Of a DNA stretch of 7,256 bases, positions 1-6,382 are shown piece after piece (the stretch's first letter is position 1; every line of letters begins with the position of its first letter). This stretch comes from Aquincolibacterium sp964606385. Its GTDB lineage: Bacteria > Omnitrophota > Omnitrophia > Omnitrophales > Aquincolibacteriaceae. The position numbers and the translations under genes are program-made. The stretch is from positions 1 to 7,256 of the forward strand of contig CAZSFZ010000039.1 of assembly GCA_964606385.1 (NCBI GenBank), read 5' to 3'. The notes below the pieces were generated by a model. It searched no databases, had not been told where the DNA came from, and saw nothing but the letters and a program-made list of their open reading frames with translations.

Positions 1-767
1 AGATCCGGAATTGCAACCGTACGGTGGGGACGACCCTGAGCTATGAGATCGCGAAACGGTACGGCCTCAAGGGTTTGCCGGAAGATACGATCAAGGTCAA
101 ATTTGAAGGTTCGGCCGGGCAAAGTTTCGGGGCTTTTCTCGCGCATGGAGTAACGTTTGAACTGGAAGGCGACGCCAACGACTATTTCGGGAAGGGGCTT
201 TCGGGAGGACGTTTGATCGTCTATCCGCCTAAATCGGCGACATTCCGTCCCCAGGATAACGTTATCACCGGGAATGTGAACCTTTTCGGGGCGACGGGAG
301 GCGAGGCTTATATCCATGGCCGCGCGGGCGTGAGGTTCTGCGTCCGTAATAGCGGCGCGCTCGCGGTGGTGGAGGGCGTGGGAGATCATGGCTGCGAATA
401 TATGACCGGGGGACGCGTAGTCATATTGGGGCAGACCGGAGTGAACTTCGCGGCCGGCATGAGCGGCGGCATTGCGTATGTACTCGATGAGAGTCAGCTT
501 TTTGATACCCGCTGCAATCTTGAGATGGTGGATCTGGAGCCTGTGGCGGAAAAAGACGACCGGGAATTCCTTAAATCGGCGATCGAGCGTCACGCGAAAT
601 TCACCGGCAGCCAGTATGCCAGGTCGATCCTCGCGAGTTGGGATGAGATGCTGCCGCGTTTTGTGAAGGTCATGCCGATGGATTACAAAAAGGCCATGGC
701 CAAGATGAAAGAACATCAAATGAAGAACTCGGAATCGGCCGAAATGACCGAAGAGGTATTTTTCTAA
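1..767 (+). CDS. gltB: Glutamate synthase large (alpha) subunit, C-terminal part, 5' end outside window
   Basis: This is the C-terminal end of the glutamate synthase large subunit, which hydrolyses glutamine and makes glutamate from 2-oxoglutarate. The reading frame is open from base 3 (IRNCNRTVGTTLSYEIAKRYG), matching the conserved stretch before the GXGXG domain, so the gene enters from the left edge. The GTG at 24 is an internal valine and not a start. The visible 254 residues form the glycine-rich right-handed beta-helix: GSAGQSFGAFLAHG, GKGLSGGRLIVYPP, a GNVNLFGATGGEAYIHGRAG repeat and then GVNFAAGMSGGIAYVLDE. A helical tail follows and ends ...MTEEVFF with TAA at 765-767. The catalytic N-terminal glutaminase and the FMN and Fe-S regions lie outside the window. 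The stop is 1 nt before the gltD start, so the two subunits are almost certainly translated from one mRNA. Family assignment is firm. Confidence 0.95.
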   Translation, partial: IRNCNRTVGTTLSYEIAKRYGLKGLPEDTIKVKFEGSAGQSFGAFLAHGVTFELEGDANDYFGKGLSGGRLIVYPPKSATFRPQDNVITGNVNLFGATGGEAYIHGRAGVRFCVRNSGALAVVEGVGDHGCEYMTGGRVVILGQTGVNFAAGMSGGIAYVLDESQLFDTRCNLEMVDLEPVAEKDDREFLKSAIERHAKFTGSQYARSILASWDEMLPRFVKVMPMDYKKAMAKMKEHQMKNSESAEMTEEVFF

Positions 768-768
768 C

Positions 769-2196
769 ATGGGTAAATCAGACGGGTTTCTGGAATATAA
801 CCGAAATCTTTCGCCGAAGCGTCCTGTCCAGGAGCGCCTGAAGGACTATAAAGAGATCACCCAGCCGCTTTTGAACGAGGAGATCAACAAGCAGGGCGCC
901 CGCTGTATGGATTGCGGGATTCCGTTCTGCCACGCGCTTGGTTGTCCGGTCTATAACCTGATCCCGGAGTGGAATGATGCCGTGTACCGGGGCCAGTGGC
1001 ACGATGCCTACGAACGGCTTTCCTTGACGAACAATCTTCCCGAGGTAACGGGCCGTGTTTGCCCGGCGCCGTGCGAGGCCGCCTGCACGCTCGCGATCAA
1101 TTGTGCGCCGGTCACGATCGAGCAGATCGAGCTCTCGATCATCGAAAAAGCGTTTGCCGAAGGATGGGTTCGGCCGCAGCCTCCTGCGAGAGAGACCGGT
1201 AAAAAGATCGCCGTTGTTGGTTCCGGTCCCGCGGGCCTCTCGGCGGCGCAGCAACTCCGCAGGATGGGGCACAGTGTTACGCTTTTTGAAAAGTCTTCCA
1301 AGATCGGCGGCCTCCTGCGTTTCGGCATTCCGGATTTCAAGCTGGAAAAATGGATTTTGGACCGGCGCATGGACCAGATGAAGGCGGAGGGTGTTCAGTT
1401 CCGGGTGAACACAAATGTGGGGGTGGACATCTCCGCGGCTGATCTTACAAAGGATTTTGATGCCGTGCTTCTCACGATGGGGGCCGGAGCGCCGCGTGAT
1501 CTCAAGGTCCCCGGGCGAGAACTTTCCGGGATCCACTTTGCCATGGAATTCCTGACGCTGTCTAACAAGATGGTTTCTGGGGAGATCCAGCCGGAACAGT
1601 TGATCTCGGCGAAAGGGAAGACGGTGCTCGTGATCGGCGGCGGAGATACGGGCTCGGATTGTGTCGGTACCTCCAACCGTCAGGGCGCCAAGAAGATCTA
1701 TCAGTTCGAGATCCTTCCAAAACCCCGTGAGTGGAAAGAACCGTGGAACCCCGTTTGGCCGAACTGGCCGCTGATCCTCCGCACCTCCACGTCGCATGAG
1801 GAAGGCTGCGAGCGCGATTGGGCCATCACCACCAAGCAATTCACGGGGAAGGACGGTAAAGTTCAGGAAGCCCACTGCGTGCGCGTGGAATGGAGCATGG
1901 ATAAAGCCACGGGCCAGTATTCGATGAAAGAGATCCCCGGATCGGAATTCGTTCTGAAGGTCGATCTTGTGCTCCTTGCCATGGGCTTTGTGCATGTGGA
2001 GCATTCCAAGCTTTTGACGGACCTGGGGGTCCAGTATGACGCGCGCGGTAACGTGCAGACGAACGGGAATTATATGAGCACGGTCCCCGGCGTTTTTGCG
2101 GCGGGAGATACGGTCCGGGGAGCGTCGCTCGTGGTATGGGCGATCAGTCAGGGCCGCCAGGCCGCCCAGGCGGTCGATACTTTTCTGAAGTCTTAG
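769..2196 (+). CDS. gltD: Glutamate synthase small (beta) subunit, NADPH-dependent
   Basis: The 475-residue flavoprotein passes electrons from NADPH to the large subunit for reductive glutamate synthesis in the cytoplasm. The N-terminal domain has two cysteine groups, C46-C49-C54-C59 (ARCMDCGIPFCHALGCP) and C98-C102-C106 plus C112 (VCPAPCEAACTLAINC), as in GltD Fe-S binding. The FAD dinucleotide motif is VVGSGPAGLSAAQQLR (about residues 149-164). The NADPH motif is VLVIGGGDTGSDCVGT (about 286-301). The C-terminal FAD segment is GVFAAGDTVRGASLVVWAI. Length and order of domains are normal for the family. The ATG at 769 follows gltB after 1 nt, and AAGAGG at 751-756 is the likely ribosome binding site. 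Related two-domain proteins such as the dihydropyrimidine dehydrogenase N-terminal half share the fold, but adjacency to gltB settles the identity. No clear terminator follows the TAG at 2194-2196. Confidence 0.97.
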   Translation: MGKSDGFLEYNRNLSPKRPVQERLKDYKEITQPLLNEEINKQGARCMDCGIPFCHALGCPVYNLIPEWNDAVYRGQWHDAYERLSLTNNLPEVTGRVCPAPCEAACTLAINCAPVTIEQIELSIIEKAFAEGWVRPQPPARETGKKIAVVGSGPAGLSAAQQLRRMGHSVTLFEKSSKIGGLLRFGIPDFKLEKWILDRRMDQMKAEGVQFRVNTNVGVDISAADLTKDFDAVLLTMGAGAPRDLKVPGRELSGIHFAMEFLTLSNKMVSGEIQPEQLISAKGKTVLVIGGGDTGSDCVGTSNRQGAKKIYQFEILPKPREWKEPWNPVWPNWPLILRTSTSHEEGCERDWAITTKQFTGKDGKVQEAHCVRVEWSMDKATGQYSMKEIPGSEFVLKVDLVLLAMGFVHVEHSKLLTDLGVQYDARGNVQTNGNYMSTVPGVFAAGDTVRGASLVVWAISQGRQAAQAVDTFLKS

Positions 2197-2216
2197 CTTC
2201 GATTTTTTATTTCTTC

Positions 2217-2225
2217 TGGTATAAT
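2217..2225 (+). promoter_or_regulatory. Extended -10 promoter for the tRNA-Thr array
   Basis: TGGTATAAT is a perfect extended -10 element (TG-n-TATAAT), 21 nt after the gltD stop codon. No good -35 hexamer is present at 16-18 nt spacing, where the sequence is CTTCGA or TTCGAT. This is typical of extended -10 promoters. Transcription would start near 2232 and give a leader of about 70 nt before the tRNA. Read-through from gltD could also contribute. Confidence 0.6.
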
Positions 2226-2292
2226 CCCCACCTCCTCATCGCTTCAGGCTGGCAGCCGGAACATGGGGTGTTTTTTCGCGGAATTGTAAAAT

Positions 2293-2388
2293 AAAGCACA
2301 ACAGGCTGGTGTAGCTCAGTCGGTAGAGCAGCTGTTTCGTAAACAGCAGGTCGTCAGTTCGATTCTGACCACCAGCTTGTTGTGCTTT
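2293..2388 (+). repeat. Inverted repeat flanking tRNA-Thr (leader pairs with trailer)
   Basis: AAAGCACAACA at 2293-2303 is the exact reverse complement of TGTTGTGCTTT at 2378-2388. Between them G2304 can wobble-pair with T2377 and the 7-bp acceptor stem continues inward, so the precursor can form one uninterrupted stem of about 19 bp. A run of six T (2386-2391) follows, overlapping the end of the stem. The unit looks like an intrinsic terminator whose hairpin contains the whole tRNA. It could help end transcription or set how the ends are processed. Confidence 0.7.
2305..2377 (+). tRNA. tRNA-Thr (anticodon CGU)
   Basis: A complete cloverleaf can be read. The acceptor is GCTGGTG (2305-2311) with CACCAGC (2370-2376). 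The D arm is GCTC/GAGC with loop AGTCGGTA. The anticodon stem is GCTGT (2331-2335) with ACAGC (2343-2347) around loop TTCGTAA, giving anticodon CGT at 2338-2340, which reads ACG threonine codons. The T arm is GTCAG/CTGAC around TTCGATT. The discriminator is T2377 and no CCA is encoded. Two degenerate relatives follow in the same orientation. This copy is the only one with both acceptor strands and uninterrupted loops, so it is taken as the functional gene. Confidence 0.95.
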
Positions 2389-2406
2389 TTTGGGGCTCAG
2401 CTGGGA

Positions 2407-2422
2407 CCTGCCGGCAGGCAGG
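2407..2422. repeat. GC-rich palindromic element, copy 1
   Basis: CCTGCCGGCAGGCAGG begins with a perfect 12-bp palindrome (CCTGCCGGCAGG, 2407-2418). It lies inside the D loop of tRNA-Thr copy 2, between CTGGGA and GAGC. It matches the element at 2629-2648 apart from lacking the first four bases and one substitution. It resembles short dispersed palindromes of the REP type. Confidence 0.75.
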
Positions 2423-2435
2423 GAGCGATGGTTTC

Positions 2436-2458
2436 GTTCACCCCGTGAAACGGGGTAA
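2436..2458. repeat. Hairpin element A in anticodon loop of tRNA copy 2
   Basis: A 23-nt string is identical here and at 2583-2605. Its core folds as a 7-bp stem ACCCCGT (2440-2446) with ACGGGGT (2450-2456) around loop GAA. Removing T2438-T2456 restores the normal anticodon arm GGTTTCGTAAACC, so the element is inserted just after the third anticodon base (the junction is ambiguous by one base). Confidence 0.75.
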
Positions 2459-2522
2459 ACCGTAGGTCGTCGGTGCGACTCCGACCACCAGCTTGCTATG
2501 CTTTGTTTTTAATGGCTCTGTT

Positions 2523-2568
2523 GGTACCCGTCCCTGTCCGACCGATGGGGAGCGGGTGCCGCAAGGCA
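2523..2568 (+). other. Structured insert in D loop of tRNA copy 3
   Basis: GGTACCCGTCCC (2523-2534) can pair with GGGA (2548-2551) and CGGGTGCC (2553-2560), with G2552 bulged and one T-G wobble. As an alternative partner for the last bases, TGCC-GCAA-GGCA (2557-2568) is a 4-bp hairpin with a GNRA tetraloop. The two folds share 2557-2560 and exclude each other in part. The insert is unlike the other two palindromes and its origin is unknown. Confidence 0.45.
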
Positions 2569-2582
2569 AGATGCGATTTGTA

Positions 2583-2605
2583 GTTCACCCCGTGAAACGG
2601 GGTAA
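2583..2605. repeat. Hairpin element B in anticodon loop of tRNA copy 3
   Basis: The 23 nt are identical to 2436-2458. The stem is ACCCCGT (2587-2593) with ACGGGGT (2597-2603) around GAA. The sequence right after it, TAAGCAGCAGGTC, matches TAAACAGCAGGTC of the intact tRNA with one change, so the insertion point is the same as in copy 2. The two copies therefore probably share an ancestor that already carried the hairpin. Confidence 0.75.
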
Positions 2606-2628
2606 GCAGCAGGTCGTCAGTTCGATTC

Positions 2629-2648
2629 CCTGCCTACCGGCAGGCAGG
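2629..2648. repeat. GC-rich palindromic element, copy 2, inserted in T stem
   Basis: CCTGCCTACCGGCAGGCAGG forms a 7-bp stem CCTGCCT/AGGCAGG around ACCGGC and is one substitution from a perfect 20-bp palindrome. It sits precisely between C2628 and T2649, which are adjacent bases in the intact tRNA (C2365 and T2366). This is a clean insertion with the flanking tRNA bases kept. Because of neighbouring C residues the junction can shift by a base. Confidence 0.8.
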
Positions 2649-2670
2649 TGACCACCAGCTTTTTTATCAG

Positions 2671-2701
2671 GCCTCGTTAGAAAATCTGACGAGGCTTTTT
2701 T
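2671..2701 (+). terminator. Intrinsic terminator ending the tRNA array
   Basis: GCCTCGTTAGA (2671-2681) pairs with TCTGACGAGGC (2685-2695) around loop AAA, an 11-bp stem with one T-G wobble. The run TTTTTTATTTTTTA follows from 2696. The T-rich tract lies only on the plus-strand side, so it terminates the gltD/tRNA transcript. On the minus strand the hairpin is preceded by A's and followed by CTGATAAAAAA, so it is a poor terminator for rpoN. Confidence 0.88.
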
Positions 2702-2706
2702 ATTTT

Positions 2707-4137
2707 TTAGCGGGTACGGCGTAAATGAGTGGGCAGGATCTTCAACATTTCACGGTATTTCGCGACCGTGCGGCGGGCCAGGGTGATGCCGTCATCCTTC
2801 AGCTGGTTCGCGATCGAGGCATCGCTGAGCGGTTTCTTCGGGTCTTCCTTGTCGATCATCGCCCGTATCTTTTCCATGATGCTTTTTTGGGATTCTTCGG
2901 AGCCGTCCTCTGTTCCGACCTTCTGTGAGAAAAAGCTTTTGTAAGGGATCGTGCCCTGGGGCGTCTTGAGATATTTTCCGTGGATCGCGCGGCTCACGGT
3001 GGATTCATGGAGGTTCACGCGTTCGGCGATGTCTTTAAGACGTAGAGGCCGGAGGTGGGAGAAACCCCGGGTGAAAAAGAGCGGCTGCGCGCGTACGATC
3101 TCGTCCGTGATGGCGCGCAGCGTCGACTTCCGGAGTTCCAGGGCTTTGAGAAGTTCCATACCGCTGGCGAGGCGGGTCTTCAGGAAGTCCTTCGTTTTTT
3201 CATCCAGGCCCTTTTCCCGCATCATTTGGCGGTATTCCGGATTAATGCGTATCTCGGGAATGTAGTCATGATGGACCTCGATCTCGAGGCCATCATCCGT
3301 CCCTTCTTTAAGCGAAACCGTGGCGTCAGGAGTGATCGCGATCGCTTCTTCTACATAAAAGCTTCTTCCGGGCTTCGGTTCGAGTTTGGCGATCAGGTCC
3401 GCGGCTTTTTTGATGTCGGGCTCGCTCGCGCTGTAGATCCTGGCGAGCATTTTCCAATCCCGCCTGACCAGATGTTCCATGTGATCGCGGACAATCTCCC
3501 GGGCTAGGGCCGCCTCGGGGCCTTTACGCTCTAGCTGGATCAACAAGGCTTCGCGAAGATCACGCGCTCCGATCCCCGGGGGATCCAGCTGCTGGATCTT
3601 CCGGAGGGTCTCTTCCACGGCGGAGGGGGAAGATTTCGAGGCGCTTGCGATCTCTTCGATCGAGGCTTTGAGATACCCGTCGGGGTCGATATTGCCCACG
3701 ATCTCGGAGGCGATCGTCTTCTGAGTGGTATCAAGGTCGAGAAAATGGATTTGCCACTCGAGGTAATCAAAAAGGCTTTCGGGTTTGGTGATGAGCGTCT
3801 CCTGGAAATCCCTGATCTTGCGCGAGTCCTCTGGTTTTCTCCGGGAAAGGTCCGACGGGGCGTTTGTGAAGGTGAGGGGATCTTTCGGCGACCAGTCGTC
3901 GGGGAGCGTCTCCTCGGCTTCGTCCTCGGTATTTTTGGAGGCTGTCGCCGGACCGCTTTCGGCAGCCTCGGGTTCCTGGAGGCTCGCGACCTCTTCCAGC
4001 ATAGGGTTCTCTTCGAGAGCGTCCTCGACGGCTTGCCGGAGGTCCATGACCGGCAGATGCAAAAGCTGCAGGTAGGCGCGCATCTGCGGGGAAAGAGCCG
4101 TCTTTTGAGACTGATGTTGATGAAATTTGGGCTGCAT
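2707..4137 (-). CDS. rpoN: RNA polymerase sigma-54 factor
   Basis: Sigma-54 directs RNA polymerase to -24/-12 promoters and needs AAA+ activators to open DNA. It is classically linked to nitrogen use, motility and envelope functions. From the ATG at 4137 the protein has 476 residues. The glutamine/leucine-rich activator-interacting region I is at 12-49 (ALSPQMRAYLQLLHLPVMDL... ALEENPMLEE). An acidic linker spans about 55-110, the core-binding region about 115-305 (LDPPGIGARDLREALLIQLE) and the helix-turn-helix about 365-390 (LKDIAERVNLHESTVSRAI). The perfect RpoN box ARRTVAKYRE is at 454-463. A GTG at 4215 would add 26 residues (MSNPFCPLSPEIS...). I rejected it because sigma-54 normally begins near MQPKF-like sequence and the apparent promoter lies between the two starts. 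No Shine-Dalgarno precedes the ATG. The gene converges on the tRNA array. Confidence 0.95.
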   Translation of the reverse strand: MQPKFHQHQSQKTALSPQMRAYLQLLHLPVMDLRQAVEDALEENPMLEEVASLQEPEAAESGPATASKNTEDEAEETLPDDWSPKDPLTFTNAPSDLSRRKPEDSRKIRDFQETLITKPESLFDYLEWQIHFLDLDTTQKTIASEIVGNIDPDGYLKASIEEIASASKSSPSAVEETLRKIQQLDPPGIGARDLREALLIQLERKGPEAALAREIVRDHMEHLVRRDWKMLARIYSASEPDIKKAADLIAKLEPKPGRSFYVEEAIAITPDATVSLKEGTDDGLEIEVHHDYIPEIRINPEYRQMMREKGLDEKTKDFLKTRLASGMELLKALELRKSTLRAITDEIVRAQPLFFTRGFSHLRPLRLKDIAERVNLHESTVSRAIHGKYLKTPQGTIPYKSFFSQKVGTEDGSEESQKSIMEKIRAMIDKEDPKKPLSDASIANQLKDDGITLARRTVAKYREMLKILPTHLRRTR

Positions 4138-4143
4138 GGAAAG

Positions 4144-4172
4144 AACATAGCACGGAGAAAAATCGTTGTAAA
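4144..4172 (-). promoter_or_regulatory. Predicted rpoN promoter giving a leaderless mRNA
   Basis: On the minus strand, TTTACA (4172-4167) is followed after 17 nt by TATGTT (4149-4144), and TGC directly before the latter forms an extended -10. The seventh base beyond the -10 is 4137, the A of the rpoN ATG. The transcript would therefore start on or within a base of the start codon, which agrees with the missing ribosome binding site. Confidence 0.55.
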
Positions 4173-4208
4173 GTAAGGAGATTTCTGGACTTAGAGGGCA
4201 GAAAGGAT

Positions 4209-4236
4209 TTGACACCCCCTGCTATTTTTTTATAAT
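4209..4236 (+). promoter_or_regulatory. Consensus sigma-70 promoter upstream of accD
   Basis: TTGACA (4209-4214) and TATAAT (4231-4236) are both perfect hexamers, separated by 16 nt that include a T-rich stretch. Transcription would start near 4243, about 160 nt before accD. The promoter is divergent from that of rpoN, with about 40 nt between their -35 hexamers. Confidence 0.82.
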
Positions 4237-4262
4237 GGTTGCAATTCCATCGCGTCACTTTG

Positions 4263-4307
4263 CCACGGGACAGGCTTCGTCGTGAGGGCTTTCTCGTGGT
4301 TTTTTTT
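4263..4307 (+). terminator. Terminator-like hairpin in the accD leader (attenuator or sRNA end)
   Basis: CCACGGGA (4263-4270) pairs with TCTCGTGG (4292-4299) through 8 bp including one G-T wobble, enclosing a 21-nt loop, and eight T's follow (4300-4307). It lies about 20 nt after the predicted transcription start and about 95 nt before accD. It could end a small RNA of about 65 nt or attenuate accD expression. The large loop makes the strength uncertain. Confidence 0.55.
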
Positions 4308-4402
4308 CAGATTTGACGCAGGCATCATGCTTTCGCAGCGTTTCGTTTCGTCTAGAATTCATTCGATAGGATTTCGCATCGACCTATAGGGGAACTGCTC
4401 CG

Positions 4403-5239
4403 ATGTCGCAAGCGCCCGCGCTTCTTGTAACAAAAGGCCTCAGAAAAAAAAGCATGCCGGCCGGTTTGTGGACCAAGTGTCCCAGCTGCCAGGCGGTGAT
4501 GTTCAATAAGACCCTCAAAGAAAACCATCTCGTATGCACGAAATGCTCCTACCATTTTATCATGGGGGCGATGGAGCGCATCCATCAGCTTACCGATGAA
4601 AAATCATTTGCGGAGATCAACGCGGACCTCCGCTCCGAAGATCCCCTGAAGTTCTCAGCCGTCAAGGCCTACATGGAAAAGATCAAGCAGGATCAAAAAA
4701 AAACGGGCTTGAAAGAGGCTTGTGTGACCGGGACCGCGAAGATCAACGGGAAGGCCTGCGCATTGGGCGTTACGGATTCCCGTTTTATCATGGGGTCGAT
4801 GGGGTCGGTGGTCGGGGAGAAGATCACGCGTCTGATCGAGCACGCGCTCGAGAACAAATTGCCCCTGATCGTCGTTTCCGGGTCGGGGGGCGGCGCGCGC
4901 ATGTATGAAGGCGCCTTGAGCCTTATGCAGATGGCCAAGACCTCGGTCGCGTTGGCGCGGCTCCAAAGCGCCGGACTTTCTTTTATTTCGGTGCTGACGA
5001 ATCCCACGATGGGCGGGGTGATGGCGAGCTTCGCGTCACTTGGGGATATTATTATCGCGGAGCCCCGGGCGCTTCTTGGGTTCGCGGGGCCGCGCGTCAT
5101 CGAACAGACGATCCGCCAGAAACTTCCCGCGGATTTCCAGACTTCCGAATTCCTGCTCGAACACGGCCTGGTGGATATGGTGGTGGACCGCCAGGACCTG
5201 AAACAGAAACTCGGGCTTTTGCTCGAATATCTTTCCTGA
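4403..5239 (+). CDS. accD: Acetyl-CoA carboxylase carboxyltransferase beta subunit
   Basis: With AccA, this subunit transfers the carboxyl group from biotin (on AccB) to acetyl-CoA, giving malonyl-CoA for fatty acid synthesis in the cytoplasm. The 278-residue protein has the N-terminal four-cysteine zinc ribbon typical of AccD (C26-x2-C29 and C45-x2-C48, KCPSCQ and VCTKCSYHF). The crotonase-fold carboxyltransferase domain follows, with VSGSGGGARMYEGALSLMQM (158-177), TNPTMGGVMASFASLGD (199-215) and GFAGPRVIEQTI (226-237). Length is normal. The ATG at 4403 is preceded by AGGGGA at 4388-4393, 9 nt away. A second weak -10 (TAGAAT, 4353-4358) lies in the leader and could give a terminator-free transcript. 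accA is not adjacent; the next gene is an ABC ATPase 19 nt downstream. Confidence 0.96.
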   Translation: MSQAPALLVTKGLRKKSMPAGLWTKCPSCQAVMFNKTLKENHLVCTKCSYHFIMGAMERIHQLTDEKSFAEINADLRSEDPLKFSAVKAYMEKIKQDQKKTGLKEACVTGTAKINGKACALGVTDSRFIMGSMGSVVGEKITRLIEHALENKLPLIVVSGSGGGARMYEGALSLMQMAKTSVALARLQSAGLSFISVLTNPTMGGVMASFASLGDIIIAEPRALLGFAGPRVIEQTIRQKLPADFQTSEFLLEHGLVDMVVDRQDLKQKLGLLLEYLS

Positions 5240-5258
5240 CCGGTCATAAGGGGATCCC

Positions 5259-6365
<1,107 letters not shown>

Positions 6366-6382
6366 TGGCATAAACCACGATC

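Larger units (their letters stand above)
2395..2492 (+). pseudogene. Degenerate tRNA-Thr copy 2, no 5' acceptor strand, two palindromic inserts
   Basis: The segment aligns with the upstream tRNA-Thr from the D arm on. The D stem is GCTC (2395-2398) and GAGC (2423-2426), with a GC-rich palindrome in the D loop. The anticodon stem ATGGT/ACCGT (2428-2432, 2459-2463) encloses TTCGT...AA, still with CGT, but split by a 19-nt hairpin. The variable region is AGGTC. The T stem is GTCGG/CCGAC around TGCGACT, and the 3' acceptor strand CACCAGC is intact (2486-2492). The trailer CTTGCTATGCTTTG resembles that of the intact gene. The seven bases where the 5' acceptor strand should be (TTTTGGG) cannot pair with CACCAGC, so no normal tRNA can form. 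T55 of the T loop is G here, which would remove the usual pseudouridine. Confidence 0.8.
2515..2659 (+). pseudogene. Degenerate tRNA-Thr copy 3, three inserts, no 5' acceptor strand
   Basis: This third tandem relative of tRNA-Thr starts at the D arm (GCTCTGTTGGTA) and again lacks the 5' acceptor strand. A structured insert fills the D loop (about 2523-2568). The 5' side of the anticodon arm is unrecognisable (GATGCGATTTGTAG). A hairpin identical to that in copy 2 precedes TAAGCAGCAGGTC. Bases 2607-2628 are identical to 2344-2365 of the intact tRNA, and 2649-2661 are identical to 2366-2378. The two blocks are contiguous in the intact gene but are split here by a 20-bp palindrome in the 3' strand of the T stem. 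It cannot fold as a tRNA without removal of the inserts. Confidence 0.75.

Noticed and set aside
778..2004. Long minus-strand open frame (408 codons) across gltD
   Set aside because: It lies antisense to gltD, which has all family motifs. The translation is low-complexity, rich in R and H, with no recognisable domain.
2226..2276. Weak terminator between gltD and the tRNA (CCCCA...TGGGG, inner GGCTGGCAGCC, then T6)
   Set aside because: The outer stem is only 5 bp with a large interior, and G-T lies between the stem and the T run. It is too weak to annotate.
2395..2660. Split, permuted or intron-containing functional tRNA genes
   Set aside because: No matching 5' acceptor strand is found near either copy, inserts also break the D loop and T stem, and the inserts lack splice-type features. 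Degenerate copies are simpler.
2312..2661. Attachment-site repeats left by an integrative element
   Set aside because: Repeated tRNA 3' ends fit att sites, but the repeats are only about 120-260 nt apart, include D and anticodon arms, and no integrase or mobile gene is present. It stays possible as a remnant.
2300..2700. CRISPR array from repeated GC-rich units
   Set aside because: Repeats are tRNA-derived and irregular in spacing, there are only two or three copies, and no cas genes are seen.
4138..4215. N-terminal extension of RpoN from GTG 4215
   Set aside because: The region contains the apparent rpoN promoter, the extra residues are unlike sigma-54 N-termini, and region I begins properly from the ATG at 4137.
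4313..4358. Second promoter TTGACG with TAGAAT before accD
   Set aside because: The spacing between TTGACG (4313-4318) and TAGAAT (4353-4358) is 34 nt, too long. TAGAAT alone is mentioned only as a weak possibility.
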